From DATAVK01 sp036267755 (lineage in GTDB: Bacteria > Actinomycetota > Actinomycetes > JAFAQI01), in assembly GCA_036267755.1 (NCBI GenBank), contig DATAVK010000137.1, forward strand, positions 3,174-67,173: DNA of 64,000 nt, given 5' to 3'. Shown here piece by piece: positions 7,969 through 16,081 of the stretch; the first letter of the stretch is position 1, and each line of letters opens with the position of its first letter. The notes beneath the pieces were generated by a model. It had not been told where the DNA came from, ran no database searches, and worked only from the letters and a program-made list of their open reading frames with translations. The translations under genes were made by a program, and so were the position numbers.

Positions 7969-8769
7969 GCCTCGGCCGCGTTTTTCGACCTCGACAAGAC
8001 GATCATCGCCACGTCGAGCACGCTTGCGCTGGGCCGCACTTTCTACGACAGCGGTCTAATCAGTCGCGGCACGGTGATGAAGGGTGCCTACGCTCGGCTG
8101 ACCTACCACCTCGGTCGCGTCGATGAGGAACGGATGGCCAGGCTGCGTGACGGCATGGCCCGAATGATCACCGGGTGGGACGTCGAACACGTCAACGAGA
8201 TCGTGGGCGAGGCGTTCCGGGACCTCATCGACCCGTTGGTCTACGACGAGGCCGCCGTGCTCATCGAGGAGCACCAGGCCGCCGGGCGCCCCGTCGTCAT
8301 CGTCTCGAGCAGCGGCGAGGAGGTCGTGGGGCCGATCGGCGAGCTGCTCGGCGCCGATCATGTGATCGCCACGCGGATGGCTGTCGTCGACGGCCGCTAC
8401 ACCGGCGAGCTCGAGTTCTACTCATTCGGCCCACACAAGGCGACCGCGATCCGCGAGCTTGCCGCCGAGCGCGGCTGGACGTTGGCGGACTGCTACGCCT
8501 ACAGCGACTCGGCGACGGACGTACCGATGCTCGAAGCGGTCGGACACCCGTACGCCGTCAACCCCGACCGAGGTCTACGCCGCGAGGCGATGGCCCGAGG
8601 CTGGCCGGTACTGCGCTTCCGCCACCCGGTGCCGCTGCGGACGCGGGTCGGGCGCAGCAGCCGTCCGGTCGCGCTGGGCGTCGCCGGCGCCGCCGTCGTG
8701 GCGGCTGCCGCACGATGGGGGTACGCCCATCGGTCATCATCGCGTGTCTGGAGTCGACGAGCCGGGTAG
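7966..8769 (+). CDS. HAD-IB family hydrolase (SerB-like phosphatase)
   Basis: This 267-residue haloacid-dehalogenase phosphatase has motif I FDLDKT near the N-terminus, motif II VIVSSSG (about residue 108), a motif III lysine in GPHKATAI, and motif IV YSDSATDVPML. The cap region is helical. Members are predicted phosphomonoesterases of the phosphoserine-phosphatase group; the substrate is unknown. The C-terminal 35 residues hold a hydrophobic alanine-rich stretch (VALGVAGAAVVAAAA), possibly a membrane anchor. The Rv3661 homologue occupies the same position. The ATG at 7966 is chosen because motif I follows at once and a -10 box lies just upstream. Confidence 0.9.
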   Translation: MASAAFFDLDKTIIATSSTLALGRTFYDSGLISRGTVMKGAYARLTYHLGRVDEERMARLRDGMARMITGWDVEHVNEIVGEAFRDLIDPLVYDEAAVLIEEHQAAGRPVVIVSSSGEEVVGPIGELLGADHVIATRMAVVDGRYTGELEFYSFGPHKATAIRELAAERGWTLADCYAYSDSATDVPMLEAVGHPYAVNPDRGLRREAMARGWPVLRFRHPVPLRTRVGRSSRPVALGVAGAAVVAAAARWGYAHRSSSRVWSRRAG

Positions 8770-8820
8770 TCGACCAGCAACGAGCGCGTGGCACCGGCCA
8801 CGACAGGGGAGGGACCACTC

Positions 8821-9288
8821 ATGGCCTCGACACGAACCTACGGCGGCAACGGGACTCCCGTTGCGGATCAGTCGCTCGGCGAACTGGTAGCGACCGCGAC
8901 GCGCGACCTCTCGGAGCTAATCCACAAGGAGGTCGAGCTCGCCAAGACCGAGATCGCCGAGGAGGCGAAGCGCGCCGGAATCGGCGCCGGGTTCCTCGGC
9001 GGCGCGGGGTTCCTCGGCTTGTTTGCGCTCGGGTTGTTGTCGTTCGCCGGGGCGTTCGGCATCGCGGATGGCGGTGGCATCCCGGTCTGGGCCGGCTTCC
9101 TCTGCATGGGCGGGCTCTACGGGATCGTCGCTGGGCTGCTCGTCGCCCTCGGCCTCGGCAAGCTGGTGAAGATCGGACCACCGGCCCGCACCATCCAGAC
9201 CGTCAAGGCCGACGTCGCCTGGGCGAAGCACCCCACCCAGACGCCCCCGTCCGCCGAACTAGAAAAACTCCGCGCCTCCCACACCTGA
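8821..9288 (+). CDS. Actinobacterial holin-X / DUF1469-type membrane protein
   Basis: This 155-residue membrane protein has an amphipathic N-terminal helix of conserved type (SLGELVATATRDLSELIHKEVELAKTEI written in part: ELIHKEVELAKTEI), then two transmembrane segments (about residues 53-80 and 88-118) and a charged tail. That is the Holin-X/phage_holin_3_6-like layout common on actinobacterial chromosomes. The role is unknown and the phage-holin name is only a family label. The start is supported by GGGAGGG upstream. Rv3669 is the positional equivalent. Confidence 0.85.
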   Translation: MASTRTYGGNGTPVADQSLGELVATATRDLSELIHKEVELAKTEIAEEAKRAGIGAGFLGGAGFLGLFALGLLSFAGAFGIADGGGIPVWAGFLCMGGLYGIVAGLLVALGLGKLVKIGPPARTIQTVKADVAWAKHPTQTPPSAELEKLRASHT

Positions 9289-9453
9289 CGTCCGGCGCTC
9301 GCACTTCGAAGCCGAGGCAGTCCATCACCGTGGCCGTCTGACCACCTTCTAGGGTCGTTATCCGGCCACGGCGACTCTTCGTCGCAGTGAACGCGATTCG
9401 ACGTCCGGAGTGGGTCCCGCAGCCGCCCAGACGGCAGGGCAACAAACGTGTGC

Positions 9454-9468
9454 CAGGCTGGCCGCGTG
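9454..9468 (+). promoter_or_regulatory. -10 box of a predicted leaderless hydrolase transcript
   Basis: CAGGCT at 9454-9459 ends 6 nt before the GTG at 9466. It differs from the TAnnnT consensus at the first base only. No Shine-Dalgarno sequence precedes either candidate GTG (9448 or 9466). Confidence 0.42.
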
Positions 9469-10383
9469 GCATCGTCGCGACGGATCGTCGACGACTCGGT
9501 CGTCCACATCGACGGGCCGTGGTCCCATCGGGACATCAGCGCCAACGGCATTCGGATCCATGTGGCCGAGGCCGGCTCCGGCCCGCTCGTCCTGCTGCTG
9601 CACGGGTTTCCGGAGTTCTGGTGGTCGTGGCGACATCAGCTGACCGCGCTGGCCGCGGCCGGTTTCCGAGCAGTCGCGCCGGACCTGCGTGGCTACGGCG
9701 GGAGCGACAAGCCACCCCGCGGGTACGACGCGATGACCCTCGCCGGCGACGTCGCCGGCATGGTGCGTTCGTTGGGCGCCGAGGACGCCGTGATCGTCGG
9801 CCACGACTGGGGCGGCCATCTCGGCTGGTCAGTCGCAGCGCTGCACCCCAATGTGGTCCGCCGGCTCGTGGTGATGTCGATCCCGCATCCGCTGCGCTGG
9901 CCCGCCGTGTTGCTTCGCGACCGGGAACAGTTCACCGCCAGCCGGTACATGCTGAGGTTCCAGCTGCCCTGGGCGCCGGAGCGCTGGCTCGTCGCCGACG
10001 ACGGAGCCAACGTCGCCCGACTGCTACGCGACTGGGGCGGCCCGGGATTCCCCGACGGTGAGACCGAGCGTCGTTGCCGCGAGGCGATGCAGGTCCTCTA
10101 CACCCCGAACCGCGCGCTGGAGTACTACCGATGGGCGTTCCGCTCGGTGCTCCGCAGTGACGGTCGGCGGTTCCGCTCGGCGCTGCGCCGGCCGGTGAAG
10201 GCACCGACGCTGCAGCTGCACGGGGAACTGGATCGCTGCGTGCTGCCGCGCTCCGCACAACGGTCGAGCCGCTACGTGCGCGGCACCTACGAATGGCGGC
10301 TGATCGACGGCGCGGGGCACTTCCCGCACGAGGAGGCGCCGGACGCCGTCACCGCCGAGCTGCTGCGCTGGTGCAGCGCATGA
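9466..10383 (+). CDS. ephE: Alpha/beta hydrolase, epoxide-hydrolase-like
   Basis: This 305-residue alpha/beta hydrolase carries the oxyanion motif HGFPEFWWSW, the nucleophile elbow GHDWGG (Asp nucleophile, typical of epoxide hydrolases and dehalogenases rather than esterases), a cap domain (residues 150-240) and the catalytic His in DGAGHFPHEE. The Asp nucleophile supports epoxide hydrolase activity. The mycobacterial equivalent is ephE (Rv3670). GTG at 9466 is preferred over GTG at 9448 because of the -10 box placement. The stop overlaps the next start by 4 bp. Confidence 0.88.
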   Translation: MASSRRIVDDSVVHIDGPWSHRDISANGIRIHVAEAGSGPLVLLLHGFPEFWWSWRHQLTALAAAGFRAVAPDLRGYGGSDKPPRGYDAMTLAGDVAGMVRSLGAEDAVIVGHDWGGHLGWSVAALHPNVVRRLVVMSIPHPLRWPAVLLRDREQFTASRYMLRFQLPWAPERWLVADDGANVARLLRDWGGPGFPDGETERRCREAMQVLYTPNRALEYYRWAFRSVLRSDGRRFRSALRRPVKAPTLQLHGELDRCVLPRSAQRSSRYVRGTYEWRLIDGAGHFPHEEAPDAVTAELLRWCSA

Positions 10384-10862
10384 CACCGGGCCGGGAACGC
10401 GACCGCGACCCCGCGGGCCGTCCCCGCAATGCCCGGTCGCGCGACGCCCTGGGACGGCCGTTGCCACGAGGAGTCGCCGGTTTCGCGCCGTACGACGATC
10501 CGGCGCTGCCGCCCGATCAGGCGCTCGAGACCGCGCAGCGGCTGATCGACGAGGGGCGTCCGTTCACCGCGCACGAAGTTCTCGAGGCGGTCTGGAAGCA
10601 GACCGACGGTGAGGAGCGTGAGCTGTGGCGCGGGCTGGCGCAACTGGCGGTGGGGATCACCCACCTGCTACGCGGCAACCAGTCGGGGTCCGCCGCTTTG
10701 CTGCGGCGGGCTGCCGAGCACCTGGGCGGGTTCGCGGGATCCTCGCCGTACGGCGTGCCGGTCGACCGGCTGCGGGCATGGGCGCTGGCACCCACGGGAG
10801 CACCGCCACCGCTGGTCGGGTCAGGCAGCCGACGACCGCAGCCGCGCCCGCTCGACGAGTGA
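10380..10862 (+). CDS. DUF309 family protein
   Basis: This 160-residue helical protein contains the DUF309 core (RPFTAHEVLEAVWK, then ELWRGLAQLAVGITHLLRGN). The conserved His-Glu and Gly-Leu-Gln-like positions are characteristic of this small uncharacterised family. The ATG overlaps the hydrolase stop by 4 bp, so the two are probably one transcript. The 3' end overlaps the convergent gene by 42 bp. No function can be assigned. Confidence 0.82.
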   Translation: MTPGRERDRDPAGRPRNARSRDALGRPLPRGVAGFAPYDDPALPPDQALETAQRLIDEGRPFTAHEVLEAVWKQTDGEERELWRGLAQLAVGITHLLRGNQSGSAALLRRAAEHLGGFAGSSPYGVPVDRLRAWALAPTGAPPPLVGSGSRRPQPRPLDE

Positions 10863-11186
10863 GTCCAGGTAGGTCCTCGCCCACCCCTCGGCCTGCCACC
10901 CGAGCGCATCGTCCATCACGCTGAGCGTGAGCCGGACGTCACAGCCGTCGTCGGCGGTCGGTATGACCCTCACCCGGCCGTGACCGGTGCCACTGGACCC
11001 GGCCACCTCGAGACCGGCGACGAAGCCGGCATCGGTACGGCGTACCGGGCTGAGCTCACCGAACACCTCTGCATCCGGCGCCGAGTCCGGGTCGGCAGGT
11101 CGGGCCAATCCGGTCGGCTCGGCCAGCAGAAGTGCCACGCTCGCCGGATCGGCGGCCGCGTGGCGTGCGATCTCGATGCGTGTCAC
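10821..11186 (-). CDS. Small SRPBCC-like protein of unknown function
   Basis: This 121-residue soluble protein alternates beta strands with a C-terminal helix (WARTYLDSLVERARL), suggestive of a START/SRPBCC (polyketide cyclase-like) fold. I see no catalytic signature. The start is the GTG at 11186, with GGAGG ending 5 nt upstream; an in-frame ATG at 11198 lies before that GGAGG. The gene is downstream of marP, and a CRP-like palindrome sits about 100 bp upstream of its start. It overlaps DUF309 tail to tail. Confidence 0.7.
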   Translation of the reverse strand: MTRIEIARHAAADPASVALLLAEPTGLARPADPDSAPDAEVFGELSPVRRTDAGFVAGLEVAGSSGTGHGRVRVIPTADDGCDVRLTLSVMDDALGWQAEGWARTYLDSLVERARLRSSAA

Positions 11187-11237
11187 CGTGGCCTCCATTG
11201 ATGTGCCATGCCCGGGAAGTTCCCTTGCACAGCAACA

Positions 11238-11243
11238 AATCTA
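11238..11243 (-). promoter_or_regulatory. -10 box upstream of the SRPBCC-like gene
   Basis: TAGATT on the minus strand is a good TAnnnT -10 hexamer in the 112-bp gap between marP and the SRPBCC-like gene. It would start transcription near 11231, leaving a leader of about 45 nt with the GGAGG site. No matching -35 is seen. Confidence 0.4.
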
Positions 11244-11277
11244 GCCGCACTGCTTGCAAAAGTTAGCGATCTGCGGG

Positions 11278-11293
11278 TGTGATCGGCGTCACG
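11278..11293. promoter_or_regulatory. CRP-like palindrome
   Basis: TGTGA-TCGGCG-TCACG matches the CRP/FNR-family consensus TGTGA-N6-TCACA at nine of ten positions. It lies just past the marP stop and about 54 bp upstream of the start point predicted from the -10 box at 11238-11243. A CRP homologue is encoded 4 kb away. Binding is inference. Confidence 0.45.
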
Positions 11294-11298
11294 GTTGC

Positions 11299-12477
11299 TC
11301 AGTCGCAGCCATCGGTCGACACCGCGCTCGTTGCCGACTTCCCGGCCCGGACGTCCGGAGCGACCTCGGCAGCGGTCAGCGCGTATCCGGTGTGCTTGTT
11401 ATCGGTGGAGGACGCGAAGACGACGCCGAGCACCCCGCCGTCGCTGTCGAGCAGCGGCCCACCGGAGTTGCCAGGAAGGACGGTCGCGTAGAGCGCGTAG
11501 ATCTGCCGGGTGACCTCGGTCTCTTGGTAGATGTCCGGTCCTCGGGCGCGTTCCACGCCTCGCACCCGGGCGGCCAGCGCCGAGAAGGGGCCGTCCTCGG
11601 GATATCCCGCCACGACCGCGCCATGTCCACGGCTGACCGCGGGTCCGAAGCCCAAGGGCGGCTCGCCGAGGCCGGGTACGTCGAGGATGGCCACGTCGCG
11701 CTTGGGATCGAAGTAGACCACCTGCGCCGAGTGCGTGGCCCCGTCTGCCGTCTGGACGTTCGGGCCGTCGACACCGGCGACGACGTGGGCATTGGTGAGG
11801 ATGTGGTCGGGCGAGATGACGAACCCGCTGCCCTCCAGTCGCCGCGAGCACGACGGCGCCACCCCCGTCACCTTCACGATCGAGGGTCGCGCCGCTAGCA
11901 CGCCCCGGCTGCGCGCGAGCCGGGGGTTGGGCGCTGCGACCGGTGTGACGTGATCCGCTCCGATGCCTCCGAAGACCTCGGGCAGGCCGTCGCTGTCGAG
12001 CAACCGTCGGAACGAGGAGAACCAGGTCTGCGCCGAGGCGGGGACCACGTGGTCGACCGCACCGAGGACAGCTGACCGACGTACCTGGCTGCTCAGCCCG
12101 GTCTCCGCGCTGTTGGCCAGTGCGGTGCCGATCAGCCAGGCGACCAGCAGGAGGGACGCCACGCTGACCACGGCCCCGCCGAGTGAGTCGACAGTGCGGG
12201 CCGGAGTCCAGCTGATCCGGCGGCGGATCGCGAAGGCGAGGCTCGCGGTGATCAGCTGGCCGATGCCCGCAAAGATGAGCACCACCAGCAGCCCGAACAA
12301 TGCGGAACCCAGGCCGACGCTCGCGTGATGGTGCAGCGCGGGGGCAAAGTGCGCACCGATCGCACCGCCACCGAGGAAGCCGGCGAAGGACATCACGCCG
12401 ATGAGGAAGCCTTGCCGGTAACCGCTGATGCCGAAGGCCACGCACGCAAGCAGCAGGACGAGGTCGAGGGTGTCCAT
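11299..12477 (-). CDS. marP: MarP-type membrane-anchored periplasmic serine protease
   Basis: This 392-residue protein has a CvpA-like membrane part with four hydrophobic segments (residues 1-125) and a trypsin-like periplasmic domain. The catalytic triad is visible as His231 (TNAHVV), Asp261 (RDVAIL) and Ser338 (GNSGGP). Cys210 and Cys391 are placed like the regulatory disulfide of M. tuberculosis MarP (Rv3671c), which supports acid resistance by cleaving peptidoglycan hydrolases. The ATG shares one base with the NUDIX stop (TGATG), so the two are coupled. Confidence 0.93.
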   Translation of the reverse strand: MDTLDLVLLLACVAFGISGYRQGFLIGVMSFAGFLGGGAIGAHFAPALHHHASVGLGSALFGLLVVLIFAGIGQLITASLAFAIRRRISWTPARTVDSLGGAVVSVASLLLVAWLIGTALANSAETGLSSQVRRSAVLGAVDHVVPASAQTWFSSFRRLLDSDGLPEVFGGIGADHVTPVAAPNPRLARSRGVLAARPSIVKVTGVAPSCSRRLEGSGFVISPDHILTNAHVVAGVDGPNVQTADGATHSAQVVYFDPKRDVAILDVPGLGEPPLGFGPAVSRGHGAVVAGYPEDGPFSALAARVRGVERARGPDIYQETEVTRQIYALYATVLPGNSGGPLLDSDGGVLGVVFASSTDNKHTGYALTAAEVAPDVRAGKSATSAVSTDGCD

Positions 12478-13112
12478 CAGCCCGCCTGCGCAGGCAACGT
12501 CTCGACGCGGTCGTGGTCCCAGCCCACGTCCCAACCGGCGAGCGTCAGCAACCGGTCCAGGACGCCGGCCGTGAACCCCCAGACCAGCATGTCAGCGACC
12601 CGGAACGCCGGGCCGAGGAACCCGCTGGAGTGTCGCACCGACAACCGGTTGGCCGGGTCGACCAGCGCCGAGATGGGGACCCGTGCGACCGCCGCGACCT
12701 CGAGCGGGTCGCCCGGCCCCACGTCACTAGGTGTCCGCCACCAGGCCACGACGGGTGTCACCGCGTGCGCACTCGGCGGCACCCACAGCTCCGGCAGCAC
12801 CGCAAAGACTTCGACGCCGGAAGGGTCGACGCCTGTCTCCTCCTGTGCCTCGCGAAGCGCCGCACCGACCGCGCCGTCGTCGTCCGGATCGAGCTGACCG
12901 CCGGGGAACGCCGGCTGACCGGCGTGGCTGCGCAGGTCGTCACTGCGCTGCAGCAGCAGGACGTCAGGCCCGTCAGGACCTTCGCCGAACAGGATGAGCA
13001 CGGCCGCGCGTCGCAGCGACGGGTCCTCCGGCAACGGCTGCCGCAGGAAGCCGAAGGCGTCGGGAGCGATCAGGGCGTCGGCGAGCGGTTGCAACCACTC
13101 CGGGATCGCCAT
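12477..13112 (-). CDS. NUDIX hydrolase (CoA pyrophosphatase type)
   Basis: This 211-residue NUDIX protein has the box GGQLDPDDDG...AALREAQEETGV, which fits GX5EX7REUXEEXGU with Asp at the first acidic place. The preceding RSHAGQPAFPGG resembles the UPF0035 signature of CoA diphosphatases (NudL/Rv3672c). It would hydrolyse CoA or a related nucleotide diphosphate. The start lies 1 bp after the TlpA-like stop, within the operon nth - tlpA-like - nudix - marP. Confidence 0.88.
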   Translation of the reverse strand: MAIPEWLQPLADALIAPDAFGFLRQPLPEDPSLRRAAVLILFGEGPDGPDVLLLQRSDDLRSHAGQPAFPGGQLDPDDDGAVGAALREAQEETGVDPSGVEVFAVLPELWVPPSAHAVTPVVAWWRTPSDVGPGDPLEVAAVARVPISALVDPANRLSVRHSSGFLGPAFRVADMLVWGFTAGVLDRLLTLAGWDVGWDHDRVETLPAQAG

Positions 13113-13113
13113 G

Positions 13114-13716
13114 TCAGGCCGAGACGTGAAGGTACGTCGCCACGTCGTGCTGCAGCTGGCCGAGGCTGGAGTAGCCGCCGGGATGAACGTGGACGACAAC
13201 ACCGGCAGCATTGACGAAAGCTGTCTCGGGCGGCCCGGGGGAGATGTGCAACCCGTCGATGACCTTGTTGGTCGGGTCCGACACCGACGGGTAGTGCATC
13301 GCATGCGCGGCGGCGAAGCTCAGCGCCCCACCGTCGGTGTCGGCCGTGTCGACACCGAGCACGCGCACCTTGCCGGCCAGCCGGCTCGAGAGGGTCAAGA
13401 GGTAGGGCATCTCGGGGCGGCACTCGGTGCACCATGACGCCCACACGTTGACCACCGACGGCGTCCCGGTCAGCCCGGCCAGGTGGACGGCCGGTCCTGC
13501 GCCGACGCAGGGCAGCGTGACGTCGGGCAGCCCGTGGCTCACCGGCTGCGACGACGAGGAGGGGCACGGCGTCAGCTTCGCCGCCTTGACCAGGCTGGCG
13601 TCCGACGGGCCCTTGGTGACGGGCGGGCCGCCCAGTGACGACGAACTCGACCCGCTGCCGCAGGCCGCGCAGACCGCCGCCAGGGCAATCAGCACGGCGG
13701 CGAGGCGGTGGCTCAC
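13114..13716 (-). CDS. TlpA-like thioredoxin-fold lipoprotein
   Basis: This 200-residue secreted thioredoxin-fold protein has a signal sequence ending in a lipobox (AVCAAC), a Ser-rich linker, and a thioredoxin domain with active site WCTEC and a C-terminal cis-Pro region (GPPETAFV). It is predicted to reduce or isomerise disulfides outside the membrane. Another Cys pair (TPC and TLPC) precedes the domain. The GTG start overlaps the nth stop by 4 bp. The equivalent is Rv3673c. Confidence 0.9.
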   Translation of the reverse strand: MSHRLAAVLIALAAVCAACGSGSSSSSLGGPPVTKGPSDASLVKAAKLTPCPSSSSQPVSHGLPDVTLPCVGAGPAVHLAGLTGTPSVVNVWASWCTECRPEMPYLLTLSSRLAGKVRVLGVDTADTDGGALSFAAAHAMHYPSVSDPTNKVIDGLHISPGPPETAFVNAAGVVVHVHPGGYSSLGQLQHDVATYLHVSA

Positions 13717-14420
13717 AGACTGACCTCGACCTCGGCGGGGGTCTTCACGAGCTTCGCCGCCACCGCCGGATCGGTGGGCCCCTCACCGAACGACGGACAC
13801 CACTGCGCGACGGGGCAGACGCCGCATGCGGGACGGCGGGCGTGGCACATCCGTCGGCCGTGGAAGATCAGGTGGTGGTTGAGCATCACCCAGTCGCGCT
13901 TCGGGAACAGCGAGCCGATGTCGTGCTCGGCTTTGACCGGATCGTGCTCGGTGGTCCACCCGAAGCGGCGGGCGAGCCGACCCACGTGGGTGTCGACGGT
14001 GATCCCCGGGATCCCGAAGGCGTTGCCCAGCACCACGTTCGCCGTCTTGCGACCGACGCCGGGCAGCGTGACCAGGTCCTTGAGTCGCGGCGGCACCTCA
14101 CCGTCGTACCGCTCCACGAGCGCCTGCCCCAGCCCGATCAGGCTGTTGGTCTTGGCCCGGAAAAACCCGGTGGACTTGATCTCGATCTCGAGCGTGGCCC
14201 GGTCGGCTGACGCGTAGTCCGCCGCGGTCCGGTACTTCGCGAACAGCTTCGGGGTCACCAGGTTGACACCCTTGTCGGTGCTCTGCGCCGAGAGCACCGT
14301 GGCGACGATCAGCTCAAGCGGAGTCGTGAAGTCCAGCTCGATATGCGCGTCCGGATAGGTCTCGGCGAGGACCCGGTTGATGCGCCGGGCCCGGCGTACC
14401 AGCGCCGTTCGGGTCTCCAC
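13713..14420 (-). CDS. nth: Endonuclease III (DNA glycosylase/AP lyase)
   Basis: This 235-residue base-excision enzyme removes oxidised pyrimidines. It has the catalytic helix-hairpin-helix LPGVGRKTANVV (Lys nucleophile), catalytic Asp in TVDTHVGR, and a C-terminal [4Fe-4S] loop with spacing C-X6-C-X2-C-X5-C (CHARRPACGVCPVAQWC). The GTG at 14420 is chosen because the homology starts directly after it and a TACCCT box lies 7 nt upstream. Longer upstream reading is not conserved-looking. It heads the operon leading to marP. Confidence 0.95.
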   Translation of the reverse strand: METRTALVRRARRINRVLAETYPDAHIELDFTTPLELIVATVLSAQSTDKGVNLVTPKLFAKYRTAADYASADRATLEIEIKSTGFFRAKTNSLIGLGQALVERYDGEVPPRLKDLVTLPGVGRKTANVVLGNAFGIPGITVDTHVGRLARRFGWTTEHDPVKAEHDIGSLFPKRDWVMLNHHLIFHGRRMCHARRPACGVCPVAQWCPSFGEGPTDPAVAAKLVKTPAEVEVSL

Positions 14421-14433
14421 GCATTGGAGGGTA
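14418..14433 (-). promoter_or_regulatory. -10 box of a predicted leaderless nth transcript
   Basis: TACCCT (minus strand, 14428-14433) ends 7 nt before the GTG start of nth at 14420. No ribosome binding site is present. Confidence 0.5.
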
Positions 14434-14539
14434 CGGCGGGGCGGATTGCTCCAGTTAGCGCGGGTGACACACCCGATCGCCGCCTTAAGCGGTTTCCGGA
14501 ACGGGTCGATGCCGCTCGTGACACCGACGGAGAGTGACG

Positions 14540-15070
14540 ATGCCCAACCGGCCGACGGCCAACCGCTTCGAAGCGGCGCCCGAGCGCAGCGCGGAGTTCG
14601 CGCACCTGTCCCTGGACGGGCTGCGCAACTACCGGGCTGCCTTGTCGACCGAGGAAAACCGCGTCTCGTACTGGCGGCGCATCCTGCAGGCCCGTCTCGA
14701 CGTCGTGCGAGCCGTCGACACCGGTGCCTCGACGGCCACCGAAGACCTCTCCGGCGTCTTCGCCGAGAGCCGGATCGGTGGCACCCGGACCGCTTTGCTG
14801 ACGATCGTCCCGGTCGACGACATGCCCCCATTGCCGGACCTGGTGCAGCTGTGGGGCCGCGAGCCCCGAACCGGCGACAGTGCGGGCAATGCGACGCTCG
14901 TTCACGAGCTGATGAGTGCCGAGACCCAGCTCTCGGCGTACCGCTCGGCACTGCACCGCCGGTTGGCGGCGGCGACCAGCGAACTGATCGCGCGCTACCG
15001 CGAGGACCCCGACCTGTGCCTGTCGGTCCTGCCCAGCAAGCCGCGCCGGGCGAGCGCCGCCAGCTCCTGA
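14540..15070 (+). CDS. rsiG: RsiG-like c-di-GMP-responsive anti-sigma candidate
   Basis: This 176-residue protein has two long helices joined by a 60-residue linker. The first helix contains E39-S43-R46-Q50-D54, an exact match to the signature E(X3)S(X2)R(X3)Q(X3)D described for Streptomyces RsiG, which binds c-di-GMP and then sequesters the sporulation sigma factor WhiG. The second helix has a partial copy (E128, S132, R135, then His139 and Ala143 in place of Gln and Asp). The ATG at 14540 has GGAG 7 nt upstream; an upstream GTG at 14534 overlaps that site. The gene lies between nth and crp. Confidence 0.75.
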   Translation: MPNRPTANRFEAAPERSAEFAHLSLDGLRNYRAALSTEENRVSYWRRILQARLDVVRAVDTGASTATEDLSGVFAESRIGGTRTALLTIVPVDDMPPLPDLVQLWGREPRTGDSAGNATLVHELMSAETQLSAYRSALHRRLAAATSELIARYREDPDLCLSVLPSKPRRASAASS

Positions 15071-15112
15071 CCCGACGCATGGGTTGGGCCGGATCGGGCA
15101 CAATGGCCCTCG

Positions 15113-15370
15113 ATGCTGTTCGCGCTGACGTTGACCTTCCCGCCCGCTCTCATGCTGGCGGTCCTCGCGATGGAGCGGGTCGAGCGTCCGCTCAACGACG
15201 TGAAGATCGGTGACCATGTCGCCGAGCTGATCCGCAGCAGCGCCGCCGAGGAGGTCGAGCTCCTGGTGACGGACAGCTGCGCCAAACCGGTCGACCGCCA
15301 CTGGCGCCGCCGGGCCCGGCTCGCCCGGATCGCTAGGCTCCGTTCGACCCGCGCTGCCGCTCGCGGGTAA
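15113..15370 (+). CDS. Small membrane-anchored protein of unknown function
   Basis: This 85-residue protein has an N-terminal hydrophobic segment (FALTLTFPPALMLAVLA), a short acidic middle and a very basic C-terminus (RHWRRRARLARIARLRSTR). The family is not recognised. It sits between the rsiG-like gene and crp on the same strand, where a small uncharacterised gene might be expected. The reading frame is open and GC-biased at third positions, so I call it real with moderate confidence. Confidence 0.55.
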   Translation: MLFALTLTFPPALMLAVLAMERVERPLNDVKIGDHVAELIRSSAAEEVELLVTDSCAKPVDRHWRRRARLARIARLRSTRAAARG

Positions 15371-15406
15371 GGAACGGCACCGACGGCGAAGGTCTGGGAG
15401 GGCACC

Positions 15407-16081
15407 GTGGACGGAGGGCTCGCCCAGTTGCCGCTGTTCGCAGCCCTCGACGGGGAGTCCGCTGAGACGCTAGAAGCCGCAATGACGACCCGGGCGGTCC
15501 CCCGCGGGCACATCGTCTTCCGCGAAGGAGATGCCGGAGACCGGCTGTTCGTCATCCTCGACGGGAAGGTGAAGATCTGGCGCTCCGCCCCCGACGGTCG
15601 GGAGAACCTGCTCGCGGTGCTCGGGTCAGGGGACATGTTCGGCGAGCTGTCGTTGTTTGATCCGGGGCCGCGCACCGCCAGCGTCAGCGCGGTCACCGAT
15701 AGCCGGCTCGCCTCGCTCGACCACGACGACCTACGGCCGCTGCTGCTCGATCGGCCTGCCGTCGCGGGTCAGCTGCTGCGGGCGCTGGCCCAGCGGCTCC
15801 GACGTACCAACGAATCGCTCGCCGATCTGGTCTTCACCGACGTCCCCGGTCGAGTCGCCAAGGCGCTGCTCGACCTCGCCGAGAAGTTCGGCACCGAGGA
15901 GGCGGACGGCACCCGGGTGCAGCACGACCTCACCCAGGAGGAGCTGGCGCAGCTCGTCGGCGCGAGCCGCGAGACGGTCAACAAGGCGCTTTCGGAGTTC
16001 GCCAGTCGCGGCTGGTTGCGACTCGAGGGGCGGACTGTGCTCCTCATCGACCGGGATCGGCTGGCTCGCCGAGCCCGTTAG
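15407..16081 (+). CDS. crp: CRP/FNR-family transcription regulator
   Basis: This 224-residue regulator has an N-terminal cyclic-nucleotide-binding beta-roll with phosphate-binding cassette FGELSLFDPGPRTASVSA, a long dimer helix, and a C-terminal winged helix with recognition helix LVGASRETVNKALSEF. It matches the M. tuberculosis Rv3676 and Streptomyces Crp group, a global regulator that binds TGTGA-N6-TCACA-type sites. The GTG start has GGGAGGG 5-6 nt upstream. It converges with the metallo-beta-lactamase gene, overlapping by 38 bp. Confidence 0.95.
   Translation: MDGGLAQLPLFAALDGESAETLEAAMTTRAVPRGHIVFREGDAGDRLFVILDGKVKIWRSAPDGRENLLAVLGSGDMFGELSLFDPGPRTASVSAVTDSRLASLDHDDLRPLLLDRPAVAGQLLRALAQRLRRTNESLADLVFTDVPGRVAKALLDLAEKFGTEEADGTRVQHDLTQEELAQLVGASRETVNKALSEFASRGWLRLEGRTVLLIDRDRLARRAR

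Noticed and set aside
8821..9288. Prophage origin suggested by the holin-like family name
   Set aside because: No other phage genes are nearby and the gene sits in conserved chromosomal order.
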